A stretch of DNA of 16,485 nucleotides from Geobacter sp. (GTDB lineage Bacteria > Desulfobacterota > Desulfuromonadia > Geobacterales > Geobacteraceae): assembly GCA_003857395.1 (NCBI GenBank), contig RPRC01000153.1, positions 1 to 16,485 on the forward strand, written 5' to 3'. Numbering within the stretch: position 1 is the stretch's first letter; each line of letters opens with the position of its first letter. Under the pieces are notes generated by a model. That model did no database searches and was not told where the DNA came from. It saw nothing but the letters and a program-made list of their open reading frames with translations. The translations under genes were made by a program, and so were the position numbers. Below, one piece after another: positions 1-8,969 of the stretch.

Positions 1-1071
<1,071 letters not shown>

Positions 1072-1078
1072 AGGTTGC

Positions 1079-1105
1079 CAGCGGCAGGTCTCGCATCTGC
1101 TGCTG
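1079..1105 (+). other. Intercistronic hairpin between tuf and rpmG
   Basis: CAGCGGCAG (1079-1087) pairs with CTGCTGCTG (1097-1105): nine pairs, one of them G-U, around a nine-base loop. It starts 8 bases after the tuf stop. Only a short T run (1107-1109) follows, so it is a poor intrinsic terminator. It could be a weak attenuator or a processing/stability hairpin that separates abundant tuf mRNA from rpmG. The function is inferred. Confidence 0.45.
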
Positions 1106-1128
1106 CTTTAGCTAAAAGGGACAAACAA

Positions 1129-1278
1129 ATGAGAGATATTATTACCCTTGGTTGTACTGAGTGCAAGCAGCGTAACTATACGACAACAAAGAACAAGAGA
1201 AATACCCCGGGGAAGTTGGAGTTGAAAAAGTATTGTCGTTTCTGTCGCAAGCATACTCCTCATAAGGAAACAAAGTAG
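1129..1278 (+). CDS. rpmG: Ribosomal protein L33 (bL33), zinc-binding form
   Basis: This is a 49-residue protein of the large ribosomal subunit near the E site. It carries two Cys pairs, C9-x-x-C12 and C36-x-x-C39, so it is the C+ form that binds zinc rather than the cysteine-free C- paralogue. The ATG at 1129 is chosen because AAAAGGG (1114-1120) lies 8 bases upstream and MRDIITLGC is the usual L33 start. The frame is open further upstream, but that extension is Ala-rich, has no homology to L33 and runs through the hairpin. The gene lies 57 bases after tuf and 42 bases before tRNA-Trp, a common bacterial arrangement. Confidence 0.97.
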   Translation: MRDIITLGCTECKQRNYTTTKNKRNTPGKLELKKYCRFCRKHTPHKETK

Positions 1279-1320
1279 GCCTGTACCGCTGATGATTGGT
1301 GTACGGTTTTACTTTTATGC

Positions 1321-1397
1321 AGGCCAGTAGCTCTAACGGCTAGAGCACCGGTCTCCAAAACCGGGTGTTGTGGGTTCGAATCCCTCCTGGCCTGCCA
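1321..1397 (+). tRNA. tRNA-Trp, anticodon CCA
   Basis: A full cloverleaf can be drawn. The acceptor stem is AGGCCAG (1321-1327) with CTGGCCT (1387-1393). The D stem is GCTC/GAGC (1330-1333 and 1343-1346). The anticodon stem is CCGGT/ACCGG (1348-1352 and 1360-1364), with loop CTCCAAA and anticodon CCA at 1355-1357. The T loop is TTCGAAT (1375-1381), the discriminator base is G1394, and the CCA end is encoded at 1395-1397. The T stem GTGGG/CCCTC has a T-T mismatch (1371 with 1385), while its other four pairs are sound. The tRNA lies between rpmG and secE, as in relatives, and is probably cut from a shared transcript. Confidence 0.97.
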
Positions 1398-1424
1398 TTT
1401 TACTTCTGTGACTATGATTACCGT

Positions 1425-1430
1425 AAGGGG
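1425..1430 (+). promoter_or_regulatory. Ribosome binding site that sets the secE start
   Basis: AAGGGG ends directly against a TTG at 1431 but stands 6 bases before the GTG at 1437. This spacing favours GTG 1437 as the secE start. Confidence 0.7.
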
Positions 1431-1436
1431 TTGCAT

Positions 1437-1622
1437 GTGTTAGCCAAGACAAAAAGTTTCCTTGATGACGTGAAGGCAGAACTGCACAGGGTGACATGGC
1501 CTACCAGGAAGGAAACGATATCCACTACCTGGGTTGTCGTGTTCATAGTTCTTCTGATAGCGTTTTATCTTGGGATTTGTGATGTAATTCTTGCACGAAT
1601 AATGAAAGTCATTTTGAGCTAA
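1437..1622 (+). CDS. secE: Preprotein translocase subunit SecE
   Basis: SecE is the small essential clamp subunit of the SecYEG protein-export channel in the inner membrane. The 61-residue product is the short one-helix form. It has a cytoplasmic amphipathic stretch with the conserved E-L-x-x-V-x-W-P-T-R-x-E-T pattern (residues 15-27), then one hydrophobic span (about residues 32-53). E. coli SecE is longer and has three spans. GTG at 1437 is taken as the start because of its spacing from AAGGGG (1425-1430) and because the next residues, LAKTKSFLDDVKAEL, fit the family. The frame is open upstream through the tRNA, which cannot be coding. It is followed by nusG after only 10 bases, the classic secE-nusG pair. 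Confidence 0.95.
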   Translation: MLAKTKSFLDDVKAELHRVTWPTRKETISTTWVVVFIVLLIAFYLGICDVILARIMKVILS

Positions 1623-1632
1623 GGTAAAAATC

Positions 1633-2160
1633 ATGCCGAAAAAATGGTACGGGATACATACGTATTCCGGTTTTGAAAATAAAGTCAGGCTTTCCCTTCT
1701 GGAAAGAATCAAAAATCTGGATCTTGAAGAGTTTTTTGCGGAGATTCTTATACCCGCCGAGACGGTGGTTGAGTTGAAAAAGGGCGAGAAAAAAACGTCC
1801 TCCAGGAAATTTTTCCCCGGATATATTCTCGTTAATATGGAACTGAATGATGAGACCTGGCACGTTGTGAAGGAAACATCAAAGGTTACTGGTTTTGTCG
1901 GTGGGAATACTCCGGTTCAGATCCCTGATGAAGAGGTGTTCAAGATCACCAAGCGCATGGAGGAAGGGGCTGAAAAACCAAAGCCGAAAGTCCTTTTTGA
2001 AGTGGGTGAAACTGTTCGTGTCGTTGACGGTCCGTTTCTTAATTTCTCTGGGGTTGTGGAGGATGTAAAGCCCGATAAAGGAAAATTACGCGTCATGGTT
2101 AGTATTTTTGGCCGTGCTACTCCTGTCGAACTGGAGTTTATGCAGGTCGAGAAGAGCTAG
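1633..2160 (+). CDS. nusG: Transcription termination/antitermination protein NusG
   Basis: NusG binds the clamp of RNA polymerase, reduces pausing, and links it to Rho or to ribosomal protein S10. The 175-residue length is normal. The N-terminal NGN domain covers about residues 3-115, with the conserved [12 protein letters not shown] start and the FFPGYILV strand (60-67). The C-terminal KOW domain covers about 124-175 and contains [15 protein letters not shown] 1633 is preceded at 8 bases by AAGG (1621-1624), which overlaps the secE stop codon, so the two genes are probably translationally coupled. An 88-base leader to rplK follows. Confidence 0.98.
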   Translation: MPKKWYGIHTYSGFENKVRLSLLERIKNLDLEEFFAEILIPAETVVELKKGEKKTSSRKFFPGYILVNMELNDETWHVVKETSKVTGFVGGNTPVQIPDEEVFKITKRMEEGAEKPKPKVLFEVGETVRVVDGPFLNFSGVVEDVKPDKGKLRVMVSIFGRATPVELEFMQVEKS

Positions 2161-2161
2161 A

Positions 2162-2221
2162 GGTTACGATGAACTGTTTGGTCACGTAATCTGGATCTTG
2201 GTAGGGATGACAGCCGAAGAT
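2162..2221 (+). promoter_or_regulatory. Probable L1-binding leader of the rplKA mRNA
   Basis: GGTTACG (2162-2168) pairs with CGTAATC (2185-2191): seven pairs, one G-U. An inner TGA/TCA helix (2170-2172 with 2182-2184) leaves A2169 bulged and a G-rich loop. A second helix, ATCTTGG (2195-2201) with CCGAAGAT (2214-2221, G2216 bulged), lies next to it. In many bacteria L1 represses its own operon by binding a structured site in the leader of rplK, a mimic of its 23S rRNA site. Position and the GATGA/GGTCA internal-loop sequences fit that role. The structure is seen; the binding is inferred. Confidence 0.6.
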
Positions 2222-2248
2222 TAACACACTGATAAAAGGAGTTCTCAG

Positions 2249-2671
2249 ATGGCGAAAAAGATTACCGGATATATCAAATTGCAGATTCCGGCGGGGAAGG
2301 CAAACCCTTCACCTCCCGTTGGTCCTGCGCTCGGCCAGCACGGCGTTAATATAATGGAGTTTTGCAAGGCCTTTAATGCAAAGACCCAAGCTGATGAAGG
2401 GACCATCACTCCTGTTGTCATAACTGTTTTTGCGGACAGGTCATTCAGCTTCATCACAAAAACACCGCCTGCATCAGTTCTTATCAAAAAAGCGATTGGT
2501 CTTGACAAAGGTTCCAGTGTTCCTAACAAGGACAAAGTTGGCAAGTTGACCAAGGATCAGGTTAAGGAAATTGCTCAGAAAAAGATGCCGGACTTGAATG
2601 CAGCAAGCCTCGAGGCCGCAATACTGACAATTGAAGGCACTGCCCGCAGCATGGGCGTTGAGATTGTTTGA
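2249..2671 (+). CDS. rplK: Ribosomal protein L11 (uL11)
   Basis: L11 forms part of the GTPase-associated centre on 23S rRNA, where EF-Tu, EF-G and release factors act. It is also needed for RelA activation. The 140 residues match the usual 141-142. The N-terminal domain has the proline-rich region [12 protein letters not shown] (residues 18-29), the site where thiopeptide antibiotics bind at the rRNA interface. The C-terminal rRNA-binding domain ends with [14 protein letters not shown] 2249 has AAGGAG (2236-2241) at a 7-base spacing. rplA follows after 21 bases, consistent with a co-translated L11-L1 pair. Confidence 0.98.
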   Translation: MAKKITGYIKLQIPAGKANPSPPVGPALGQHGVNIMEFCKAFNAKTQADEGTITPVVITVFADRSFSFITKTPPASVLIKKAIGLDKGSSVPNKDKVGKLTKDQVKEIAQKKMPDLNAASLEAAILTIEGTARSMGVEIV

Positions 2672-2692
2672 ATAAAGAGAGGGTGAAATCTA

Positions 2693-3397
2693 ATGTCACA
2701 ATTTTCTAAAAAACAAAAAGAGGCCCGTGCCAAGGTTGACCGAACGCGCACCTATTCCTTACATAATGCTCTTGAGATCGTGAAGGAAAGCTCTTACTGT
2801 AAATTTGACGAGACAGTTGACCTTGTTGTCCGTCTCGGGGTTGACCCACGACATGCAGACCAGATGGTCCGTGGCGCGGTCGTTCTTCCTAATGGACTTG
2901 GAAAAGACGTCAGGGTTCTGGTCTTTGCCAAGGGCGAGAAGGAGAGGGAAGCCCGTGAGGCTGGTGCTGATTATGTCGGTGCTGAAGATCTGGTCGCAAA
3001 GATTCAGGAAGGCTGGTTCGAGTTTGATATGGCCATTGCGACCCCTGACATGATGGGTGTTGTTGGTAAAATCGGAAAACTCCTCGGACCTCGTGGCCTT
3101 ATGCCGAATCCAAAGGTTGGTACGGTAACCTTTGATGTTGATAGGGCTGTTAAGGAATGTAAGGCAGGCAAGGTAGAATACCGGGTCGAAAAGGCTGGTA
3201 TCGTTCATGCGCCTGTTGGTAAAATCTCTTTTGAGATCGATATGCTCAAAGGAAATGTCGTTGCACTGATAGAAGCACTTATCAAGGCAAAACCTTCGGC
3301 AGCAAAAGGAACCTATATTCGGAAGATTTCACTGTCTTCTACAATGGGCCCTGGTGTTCCTCTTGATGTTGCTGATGTGTCAGCTCAGTTAATATAG
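2693..3397 (+). CDS. rplA: Ribosomal protein L1 (uL1)
   Basis: L1 builds the mobile stalk beside the E site that moves deacylated tRNA out, and it is usually the translational repressor of the rplKA mRNA. The 234 residues are the normal length. Domain I is formed by the two ends of the chain and domain II by the middle (about residues 70-160). The C-terminal part has the family signature with [15 protein letters not shown] 2693 follows GAGGGTG (2679-2685) at 7 bases. The protein is intact, so the putative binding site at 2162-2221 has its cognate repressor in the same operon. Confidence 0.98.
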   Translation: MSQFSKKQKEARAKVDRTRTYSLHNALEIVKESSYCKFDETVDLVVRLGVDPRHADQMVRGAVVLPNGLGKDVRVLVFAKGEKEREAREAGADYVGAEDLVAKIQEGWFEFDMAIATPDMMGVVGKIGKLLGPRGLMPNPKVGTVTFDVDRAVKECKAGKVEYRVEKAGIVHAPVGKISFEIDMLKGNVVALIEALIKAKPSAAKGTYIRKISLSSTMGPGVPLDVADVSAQLI

Positions 3398-3410
3398 TTT
3401 CCGGCTTAAT

Positions 3411-3571
3411 CGCCAAAGTCAAAGAAAGCAGGTGCCTGGAAGTTTACACCTTCGGGCTTAAGTGAATTAGCAGCCTGCCGAGACTTGCGGTTCGTAACTG
3501 ATGACTTAGTACGCTCCAGACTTTGGCGGGGTCATTATGATCCTTACATTACAAAGAAAGGAGGGAGACGC
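3411..3571 (+). promoter_or_regulatory. L10 leader (autoregulatory mRNA element)
   Basis: The 174-base gap before rplJ holds a long-range perfect 10-bp helix, CGCCAAAGTC (3411-3420) with GACTTTGGCG (3519-3528). Inside it a second helix pairs GCAGG (3428-3432) with CCTGC (3474-3478), which is flanked by CGAG. A bulged inner arm pairs 3435-3442 with 3450-3456. The long closing stem, the GCAGGTG...CCTGCCGAG core with a probable kink-turn, and the position are the hallmarks of the L10 leader family, where the L10-(L7/L12) complex binds and represses rplJL translation. The rplJ ribosome binding site lies 30 bases past the closing stem. No intrinsic terminator is visible in it. Confidence 0.85.
3558..3564 (+). 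promoter_or_regulatory. Ribosome binding site that sets the rplJ TTG start
   Basis: AAGGAGG is a perfect anti-16S match 7 bases before TTG 3572. No ATG or GTG in frame sits at a usable spacing, so TTG is the start. Confidence 0.85.
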
Positions 3572-4096
3572 TTGAATAGGGAAAATAAACAACAAATCAT
3601 CACCGAATTTCACGAAAAGCTGAAAAGTGCAAAGGCAGTTTTTTTGGCTGATTTCCGTGGAATGAACGTTACTCAAGCAACAAAATTGAGAAACGAGCTA
3701 CGAAATGCTTCTGTAGAATATAGAGTTATCAAGAATACCCTGCTCGAGCTTGCATCAAAGGGGACGGATAAAGAGACTCTTATTTCTCACTATGCTGGTC
3801 CGACCGCTATCGCAATAAGTTACGATGATCCGGTCGCTGCAGCAAAGGTTCTGACCCGTTGTGCAAAAGAGCAGCAGGCAACCTTCAAGCTTAAGGCAGC
3901 CGTACTCTCGGGTAAACCGATTTCAGTTGCGCAAATTCAGGCACTGGCTGATTTACCGAGTCGCGAAGTCCTTATTGCCAAGATGCTTGGTACCATGAAT
4001 GCGCCTATTACCAACTTTGTTGGTACTCTTGCTGCTGTTCCTGGGAGTTTCGTGCGAGCACTTGATGCCATCCGGGCAAAAAAAGAAGGAAACTAA
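3572..4096 (+). CDS. rplJ: Ribosomal protein L10 (uL10)
   Basis: L10 anchors the L7/L12 dimers to 23S rRNA and, with them, represses its own mRNA. From the TTG start the protein has 174 residues, a typical length. The N-terminal rRNA-binding domain includes the conserved [17 protein letters not shown] stretch. The C-terminal helix (about residues 140-174) is the platform for L7/L12 dimers. An open frame continues 29 codons upstream to 3485, but this would run through the L10 leader and has no family similarity. The perfect AAGGAGG at 3558-3564 supports TTG 3572. A 49-base gap separates it from rplL. Confidence 0.96.
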   Translation: MNRENKQQIITEFHEKLKSAKAVFLADFRGMNVTQATKLRNELRNASVEYRVIKNTLLELASKGTDKETLISHYAGPTAIAISYDDPVAAAKVLTRCAKEQQATFKLKAAVLSGKPISVAQIQALADLPSREVLIAKMLGTMNAPITNFVGTLAAVPGSFVRALDAIRAKKEGN

Positions 4097-4145
4097 AACA
4101 ATAACCCGCTACCAACGTATATAAAAATATTTGGAGGAAATGAAA

Positions 4146-4523
4146 ATGGCTGAAATTACCAAGGCTGATGTAATTAGCTTTATTGAAAACATGTCGGTAC
4201 TCGACCTTTCTGAACTCGTAAAAGAACTCGAAGATAAATTCGGTGTTTCTGCTGCGGCACCTGTCGCTGTTGCTGCTGCTGCCGCTCCTGCTGCTGAAGC
4301 AGCAGAAGAGCAAACAGAATTCGATGTTATTTTGAAGGCTTGCGGCGCTAACAAGATCGCAGTTATCAAGGTTGTTCGCTCTCTCACCGGACTGGGTCTC
4401 AAAGAAGCAAAAGACCTTGTTGACGGTGCCCCTCAGCCTGTTAAGACTGCTGTCGCAAAAGAAGAGGCTGAAGATACCAAGAAGCAGCTTGTTGAGGCTG
4501 GTGCAGAAGTGGAAGTTAAATAA
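4146..4523 (+). CDS. rplL: Ribosomal protein L7/L12 (bL12)
   Basis: L7/L12 is the multicopy flexible stalk protein that recruits translational GTPases. The 125 residues contain an N-terminal dimerisation and L10-binding region (1-33), an Ala/Pro hinge (about 35-53), and a globular C-terminal domain (56-125). The factor-contacting segment [12 protein letters not shown] (residues 67-78) is followed by [18 protein letters not shown] 4146 is chosen over ATG 4140 because GGAGG (4133-4137) is 8 bases from the first and only 2 from the second, and MAEITKADV is the usual start. It is expected to be made at about four times the level of L10. The downstream hairpin at 4549-4577 probably limits transcription into rpoB. 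Confidence 0.98.
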   Translation: MAEITKADVISFIENMSVLDLSELVKELEDKFGVSAAAPVAVAAAAAPAAEAAEEQTEFDVILKACGANKIAVIKVVRSLTGLGLKEAKDLVDGAPQPVKTAVAKEEAEDTKKQLVEAGAEVEVK

Positions 4524-4548
4524 CTCTTACAATATCCTTTCCTACCTG

Positions 4549-4577
4549 AGCCAAGGTTGCTTCGTGCGGCCTTGGCT
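4549..4577 (+). terminator. Hairpin in the rplL-rpoB gap, probable attenuator
   Basis: AGCCAAGG (4549-4556) pairs perfectly with CCTTGGCT (4570-4577). The helix continues inward through two T-G pairs and G-C, C-G to a TTCGT loop (4561-4565), 12 pairs in all. Downstream, GTTCTATTTTCG is only moderately T-rich, so termination should be partial. In E. coli a partial terminator lies in the same gap and gives several-fold less rpoBC than rplJL mRNA. The helix is seen; the attenuating role is inferred from this parallel. Confidence 0.65.
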
Positions 4578-4618
4578 GTTCTATTTTCGTTGAGAAGACC
4601 CCAATAATTAAACGTTAG

Positions 4619-4660
4619 CCTTGCATCTCGCGTGAAATATTTTACCCTATGCGAGGAAGG
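4619..4660 (+). other. Second hairpin in the rpoB leader
   Basis: CTCGCGT (4627-4633) pairs with ATGCGAG (4649-4655), one pair being G-U. An outer CCTT/AAGG helix (4619-4622 with 4657-4660) extends it across an internal loop. It ends 24 bases before the rpoB ribosome binding site. It may be an mRNA processing or translation-control structure; nothing in it identifies a ligand. Confidence 0.4.
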
Positions 4661-4695
4661 GCAACTCTTCTCAGGCACTCACCAAAGGAGAACAT

Positions 4696-7600
4696 ATGGC
4701 TTATTCAATTGCGAATAACCACCTTTTGCGTAAGAACTTCGCCAAAATTAAAAAGATTATCGATATTCCAAACCTGATTGACATACAGAAAAATTCCTAT
4801 AAACGCTTTCTCCAAGTTGATGTGCCTGCCGAAGCGAGGAAAAATCACGGGTTAGAGGCGGTATTCAGGAGTGTCTTCCCGATAAAAGATTTTACTGAGT
4901 CATCCTCACTCGAGTATGTTTCATATTCTCTCGGGATACCGAAGTATGATGTCGAAGAGTGTCACCAACGCGGTATGACCTATGCTGCTCCCATGAAGGT
5001 TAAGGTTCGCCTGGTCATTTGGGATGTTATAAAAGAAACTGCTGCGCGTGCTGTGCGTGAAGTAAAAGAGCAGGAAGTTTATTTTGGTGAGATCCCTCTG
5101 ATGACAGAGAACGGTACCTTTATCATTAATGGAACCGAGAGGGTTATCGTCAGCCAGTTACATCGCTCCCCAGGCGTTTTCTATGATCATGATAAAGGGA
5201 AAACACATTCCAGCGGGAAAGTACTCTATTCTGCGCGGGTAATCCCGTATCGTGGATCTTGGCTGGATTTTGAATTTGATCACAAGGACATACTTTTCGT
5301 TCGGATTGATCGCCGCAGAAAAATGCCTGCAACGGTGCTTTTAAAGGCCCTTGGCTATACTGCTGAAGAACTCATCAATTACTACTATAAGAGTGAAACT
5401 ATCTATCTCGGTGAGCAGATGCGCAAGGCTGCTGATCCTGAGTTGCTCATCAATCAGAAAGCTCATTTCGATATTACTGACCCCGAGACTGGCGAGATCA
5501 TAATCAAGGCAAATCGCAAATTCACCAAGGCCGCAATCAAGAAGATGACGGACCATGGTATCAAATATATTCCGATTACCGATGAAGATATTATTGGCAA
5601 GTTTGCTTCGCATGACATGGTTGATCCTGCTACCGGAGAAGTTCTGGTTGAGTGTAATGAAGAAATCACTCAGATAAAGCTGGACGATTTAAAAACACGT
5701 GCAATCGAATCCTTTGAGATTCTTTTTATCGATAATCTTCATGCGACATCTTCTTTGCGCGACACTGTCCTGTTAGACAAAATTAGCTCAACTGATGAAG
5801 CACTAATTGAAATCTATCGCCGCTTGCGTCCGGGGGATCCTCCGACGTTAAAGAGCGCGCTGGCGTTATTCGATAACCTTTTTTCGAACCCGGAACGGTA
5901 TGATCTCTCGCCGGTTGGCCGACTGAAGCTGAATTACAAACTTGGGCTGCAGGTTCCTCTCGAGTGTCAAATACTTACGAAACCGGACGTCCTTGAAGTT
6001 GTCCGTTATCTTATCGATCTTAAAAATGGCAAGGGCTCAATTGATGATATCGATCATCTTGGAAATCGACGAGTCAGGGCTGTCGGTGAGTTGCTGGAAA
6101 ATCAGTACCGGATCGGCCTTGTGCGCATGGAGCGGGCAATCAAGGAGCGAATGAGTCTCCAAGAAGTCGAAAACTTAATGCCCCATGACTTGATCAATTC
6201 GAAACCTGTTTCTGCAGTTGTAAAGGAGTTTTTTGGTTCTTCGCAGCTTTCTCAATTTATGGACCAGACCAACCCTCTGTCTGAAGTTACCCACAAACGA
6301 CGTTTGTCAGCTCTCGGACCTGGCGGCCTGACTCGCGAGAGGGCAGGGTTTGAGGTTCGTGACGTTCATCCGACCCATTATGGTCGTGTCTGCCCTATTG
6401 AGACGCCAGAAGGTCCAAACATCGGTCTGATCGCTTCACTTTCAACCTATGCCAGAATCAATAAGCACGGTTTTGTCGAAACTCCCTATCGAATTGTCAA
6501 AAGTGGGGCTGTTACCGATGAAGTTCGCTTCTTCTCTGCCTTGGAGGAAGAAGGCCACGCAATTTCGCAGGCTGATGCTCAGGTTGATGAAAACGGAAGA
6601 TTTGTTGATGATTATATTTCCGCACGAAAGGGTGGGGAGTTTGTTCTCATCGGACGTGATGAAGTTGAATTAATGGATGTTTCACCTCTTCAGTTGGTAT
6701 CTGTTGCAGCATCTTTGATTCCTTTCCTTGAAAATGACGACGCAAACCGAGCGCTCATGGGCTCCAATATGCAGCGTCAGGCTGTTCCGCTCCTGCGTGC
6801 TGATTCTCCTCTTGTCGGTACCGGGATGGAGCGTATTGTTGCCAGAGATTCCGGTGTTTCAGCAGTTGCTCGACACACCGGAGTTGTTGAATCTGTCGAT
6901 TCTTCACGTATCGTTGTGAAAATTGATGAAGAAGAATATGACGAGACCGGAACAGGGGTTGATATTTATAACCTGATCAAATTCTCACGATCGAATCAAA
7001 ATACCTGTATCAACCAGAAGCCTGTTGTTAAGGTTGGTGACCATGTTACTTGCGGTGCTATTATCGCGGATGGTCCCTCCACGGAAATGGGAGAGCTTGC
7101 ACTTGGCCAAAACATCCTGGTCGCCTTTATGCCCTGGGGTGGATATAACTTCGAAGATTCAATCCTTATCTCAGAGAAACTCGTAAAAGACGACCGCTAC
7201 ACTTCAATTCATATTGAAGAATTTGAGGCTGTTGCCCGGGACACAAAGCTGGGCAAAGAAGAAATCACTTCGGACATCCCGAATTTGGGTGATGAAGCGC
7301 TTAAGGATCTCGACGAGTCCGGCATCATCAGGATCGGTGCTGAGGTGAAGCCTGGTGATATCCTTGTTGGCAAGATAACTCCGAAGGGCGAAACTCAGCT
7401 TTCTCCCGAGGAAAAACTTCTCAGGGCAATTTTTGGTGAAAAGGCCGGTGACGTACGCGATACATCGCTGCGAGTTCCCCCAGGTGTGGAAGGTACCGTT
7501 ATCGGTGCGAAAATCTTTTCAAGAAAAGGCTCTGACAAGGATAGTAGAACTGAAAGTATCGAGAGGGCTGAAGAAGAAAAGCTTCGCAAAGATGAGAAAG

Positions 7601-8805
7601 ATGAGATTGCAATTATCCATGTTGCTGCTGAGCGAAAACTCAAAAAACAGCTTGTCGATAAAATCTCTGCTGTGTCCCTTGAAGATCGTGAAGGTAAAGT
7701 CCTTCTTGAAAAAGGGCTAAAAATTACAGAAGAAGCACTTGCTGGGATACCTATCGACCGTTGGGATGAAATTTCTGTCGAAGATGCCGATGGTGTCGAG
7801 GAAAAGGTTGCTCAGATACTGGCAACCCTGACGCAACAGGTTGAACTGATCAATTTTGTTTTTGACGATAAAATTCAGAAACTGAAGCGCGGGGACGATC
7901 TGCCCCCTGGCGTTATCAAGATGGTTAAGGTTTATATCGCCATCAAGCGTAAATTGCAGGTTGGGGATAAAATGGCCGGAAGGCACGGTAACAAAGGTGT
8001 CGTTTCACGCATCCTTCCTGAAGAAGATATGCCGTATATGGAAGACGGTCGTCCCGTGGAGATTGTTCTGAATCCGCTAGGTGTTCCTTCTCGTATGAAT
8101 GTCGGACAAATTCTAGAGACTCACCTGGGATGGGCAGCCAAGGGAATAGGTTGGAAGATTGAGGAAATGCTGGCGAAAAACTCCACATCCGATGCTCTTC
8201 GTTCCTTTATATCTGAAGTTTACGAAACACCTGAAATGACAACTTTCCTGGCAACTCTTGATGAGAAAGAGCTCTGCGCTGTAGCGAAACGCTTGCAGAG
8301 AGGGGTTCCGATGGCATCCTCTGTTTTCGAGGGGGCATCAGAGGAAAAAATACGTGGACTCATGGAAAAAGCCGGTTTTGCTTCGTCCGGTCAGGTATCT
8401 CTTTTTGACGGCAGAACGGGAGTACCGTTTAAGCACAAGGTTACGGTCGGGATAATGTACGTGCTCAAATTGCATCACCTTGTTGATGACAAGATACATG
8501 CCCGTTCTATTGGTCCCTATAGTCTGGTAACCCAGCAACCCCTCGGCGGTAAGGCACAATTTGGTGGGCAACGCCTTGGCGAGATGGAGGTCTGGGCCAT
8601 GGAGGCGTACGGTGCTGCCTATGCACTCCAGGAATTTCTTACCGTTAAGTCTGATGACGTCGCTGGAAGAACCCGTATGTATGAGGCGATAGTAAAAGGA
8701 AAACATACCCTCGAGCCGGGACTCCCGGAATCGTTTAACGTTCTCATCAAAGAACTCCAGTCTCTTTGCCTTGATGTCGAGTTGCTGGAGATCGATGAAG
8801 AGTAA
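4696..8805 (+). CDS. rpoB: DNA-directed RNA polymerase subunit beta
   Basis: The beta subunit forms one half of the polymerase cleft and part of the active centre. At 1369 residues it is slightly longer than the 1342 of E. coli. The rifampicin-binding region (S516 to about L545) is intact, with D523, H533 and S538 matching E. coli D516, H526 and S531, so no common resistance change is present. T525 stands where E. coli has Asn. The active-site segment [12 protein letters not shown] has K1092 and K1100, equivalent to E. coli K1065 and K1073. A charged insertion at about residues 935-1065, with coiled-coil-like Glu/Lys repeats, corresponds to the proteobacterial SI2 insert. The C-terminal clamp segment [20 protein letters not shown] is present. 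ATG 4696 has AAAGGAG (4684-4690) at 5 bases. Confidence 0.99.
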   Translation: MAYSIANNHLLRKNFAKIKKIIDIPNLIDIQKNSYKRFLQVDVPAEARKNHGLEAVFRSVFPIKDFTESSSLEYVSYSLGIPKYDVEECHQRGMTYAAPMKVKVRLVIWDVIKETAARAVREVKEQEVYFGEIPLMTENGTFIINGTERVIVSQLHRSPGVFYDHDKGKTHSSGKVLYSARVIPYRGSWLDFEFDHKDILFVRIDRRRKMPATVLLKALGYTAEELINYYYKSETIYLGEQMRKAADPELLINQKAHFDITDPETGEIIIKANRKFTKAAIKKMTDHGIKYIPITDEDIIGKFASHDMVDPATGEVLVECNEEITQIKLDDLKTRAIESFEILFIDNLHATSSLRDTVLLDKISSTDEALIEIYRRLRPGDPPTLKSALALFDNLFSNPERYDLSPVGRLKLNYKLGLQVPLECQILTKPDVLEVVRYLIDLKNGKGSIDDIDHLGNRRVRAVGELLENQYRIGLVRMERAIKERMSLQEVENLMPHDLINSKPVSAVVKEFFGSSQLSQFMDQTNPLSEVTHKRRLSALGPGGLTRERAGFEVRDVHPTHYGRVCPIETPEGPNIGLIASLSTYARINKHGFVETPYRIVKSGAVTDEVRFFSALEEEGHAISQADAQVDENGRFVDDYISARKGGEFVLIGRDEVELMDVSPLQLVSVAASLIPFLENDDANRALMGSNMQRQAVPLLRADSPLVGTGMERIVARDSGVSAVARHTGVVESVDSSRIVVKIDEEEYDETGTGVDIYNLIKFSRSNQNTCINQKPVVKVGDHVTCGAIIADGPSTEMGELALGQNILVAFMPWGGYNFEDSILISEKLVKDDRYTSIHIEEFEAVARDTKLGKEEITSDIPNLGDEALKDLDESGIIRIGAEVKPGDILVGKITPKGETQLSPEEKLLRAIFGEKAGDVRDTSLRVPPGVEGTVIGAKIFSRKGSDKDSRTESIERAEEEKLRKDEKDEIAIIHVAAERKLKKQLVDKISAVSLEDREGKVLLEKGLKITEEALAGIPIDRWDEISVEDADGVEEKVAQILATLTQQVELINFVFDDKIQKLKRGDDLPPGVIKMVKVYIAIKRKLQVGDKMAGRHGNKGVVSRILPEEDMPYMEDGRPVEIVLNPLGVPSRMNVGQILETHLGWAAKGIGWKIEEMLAKNSTSDALRSFISEVYETPEMTTFLATLDEKELCAVAKRLQRGVPMASSVFEGASEEKIRGLMEKAGFASSGQVSLFDGRTGVPFKHKVTVGIMYVLKLHHLVDDKIHARSIGPYSLVTQQPLGGKAQFGGQRLGEMEVWAMEAYGAAYALQEFLTVKSDDVAGRTRMYEAIVKGKHTLEPGLPESFNVLIKELQSLCLDVELLEIDEE

Positions 8806-8859
8806 TAAGCATTTAAATACTTACACAGAAACGTCCGGCTAGTGAAATGTGTCTCCGGC

Positions 8860-8884
8860 GCCCCTCAATGTTTAATTGAGGGGC
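8860..8884 (+). other. Perfect 10-bp hairpin between rpoB and rpoC
   Basis: GCCCCTCAAT (8860-8869) and ATTGAGGGGC (8875-8884) are perfect complements around a five-base loop, GTTTA. The bases that follow (AAGCCAGG) lack a T run, so it should not terminate transcription. It sits in the middle of a 164-base gap between genes that must be made at equal levels, which suggests an RNA processing or stability role. The role is inferred. Confidence 0.6.
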
Positions 8885-8954
8885 AAGCCAGGACATTGAA
8901 ACGATATTGATTGCTCACCGGGCTTTAGCCCAGAGTGTTTGCCAGCTCCTAAAC

Positions 8955-8961
8955 AAGGAGG
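8955..8961 (+). promoter_or_regulatory. Ribosome binding site that sets the rpoC TTG start
   Basis: AAGGAGG stands 8 bases before TTG 8970. It excludes the longer open frame that begins at 8907, because the site itself would lie inside that frame. Confidence 0.85.
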
Positions 8962-8969
8962 AAAGAATT

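Noticed and set aside
1075..1128. 18-codon upstream extension of rpmG
   Set aside because: It overlaps the hairpin at 1079-1105, is absent from the L33 family, and the ATG at 1129 has its own ribosome binding site.
3485..3512. Possible rplJ promoter with TTGCGG and TAGTAC
   Set aside because: Both boxes are weak matches, and the bases are part of the L10 leader fold, which explains the sequence better.
4590..4618. Possible rpoB promoter with TTGAGA at 4590-4595
   Set aside because: No acceptable -10 box lies 16-18 bases downstream (CGTTAG at 17).
8920..8931. Small GGGC-TTTA-GCCC hairpin before rpoC
   Set aside because: Four pairs only; expected by chance in a region of this size and not followed by a T run.
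8907..8969. 21-codon upstream extension of rpoC
   Set aside because: The perfect AAGGAGG at 8955-8961 would lie inside it, and the beta' family starts at the EDFFSFF segment.
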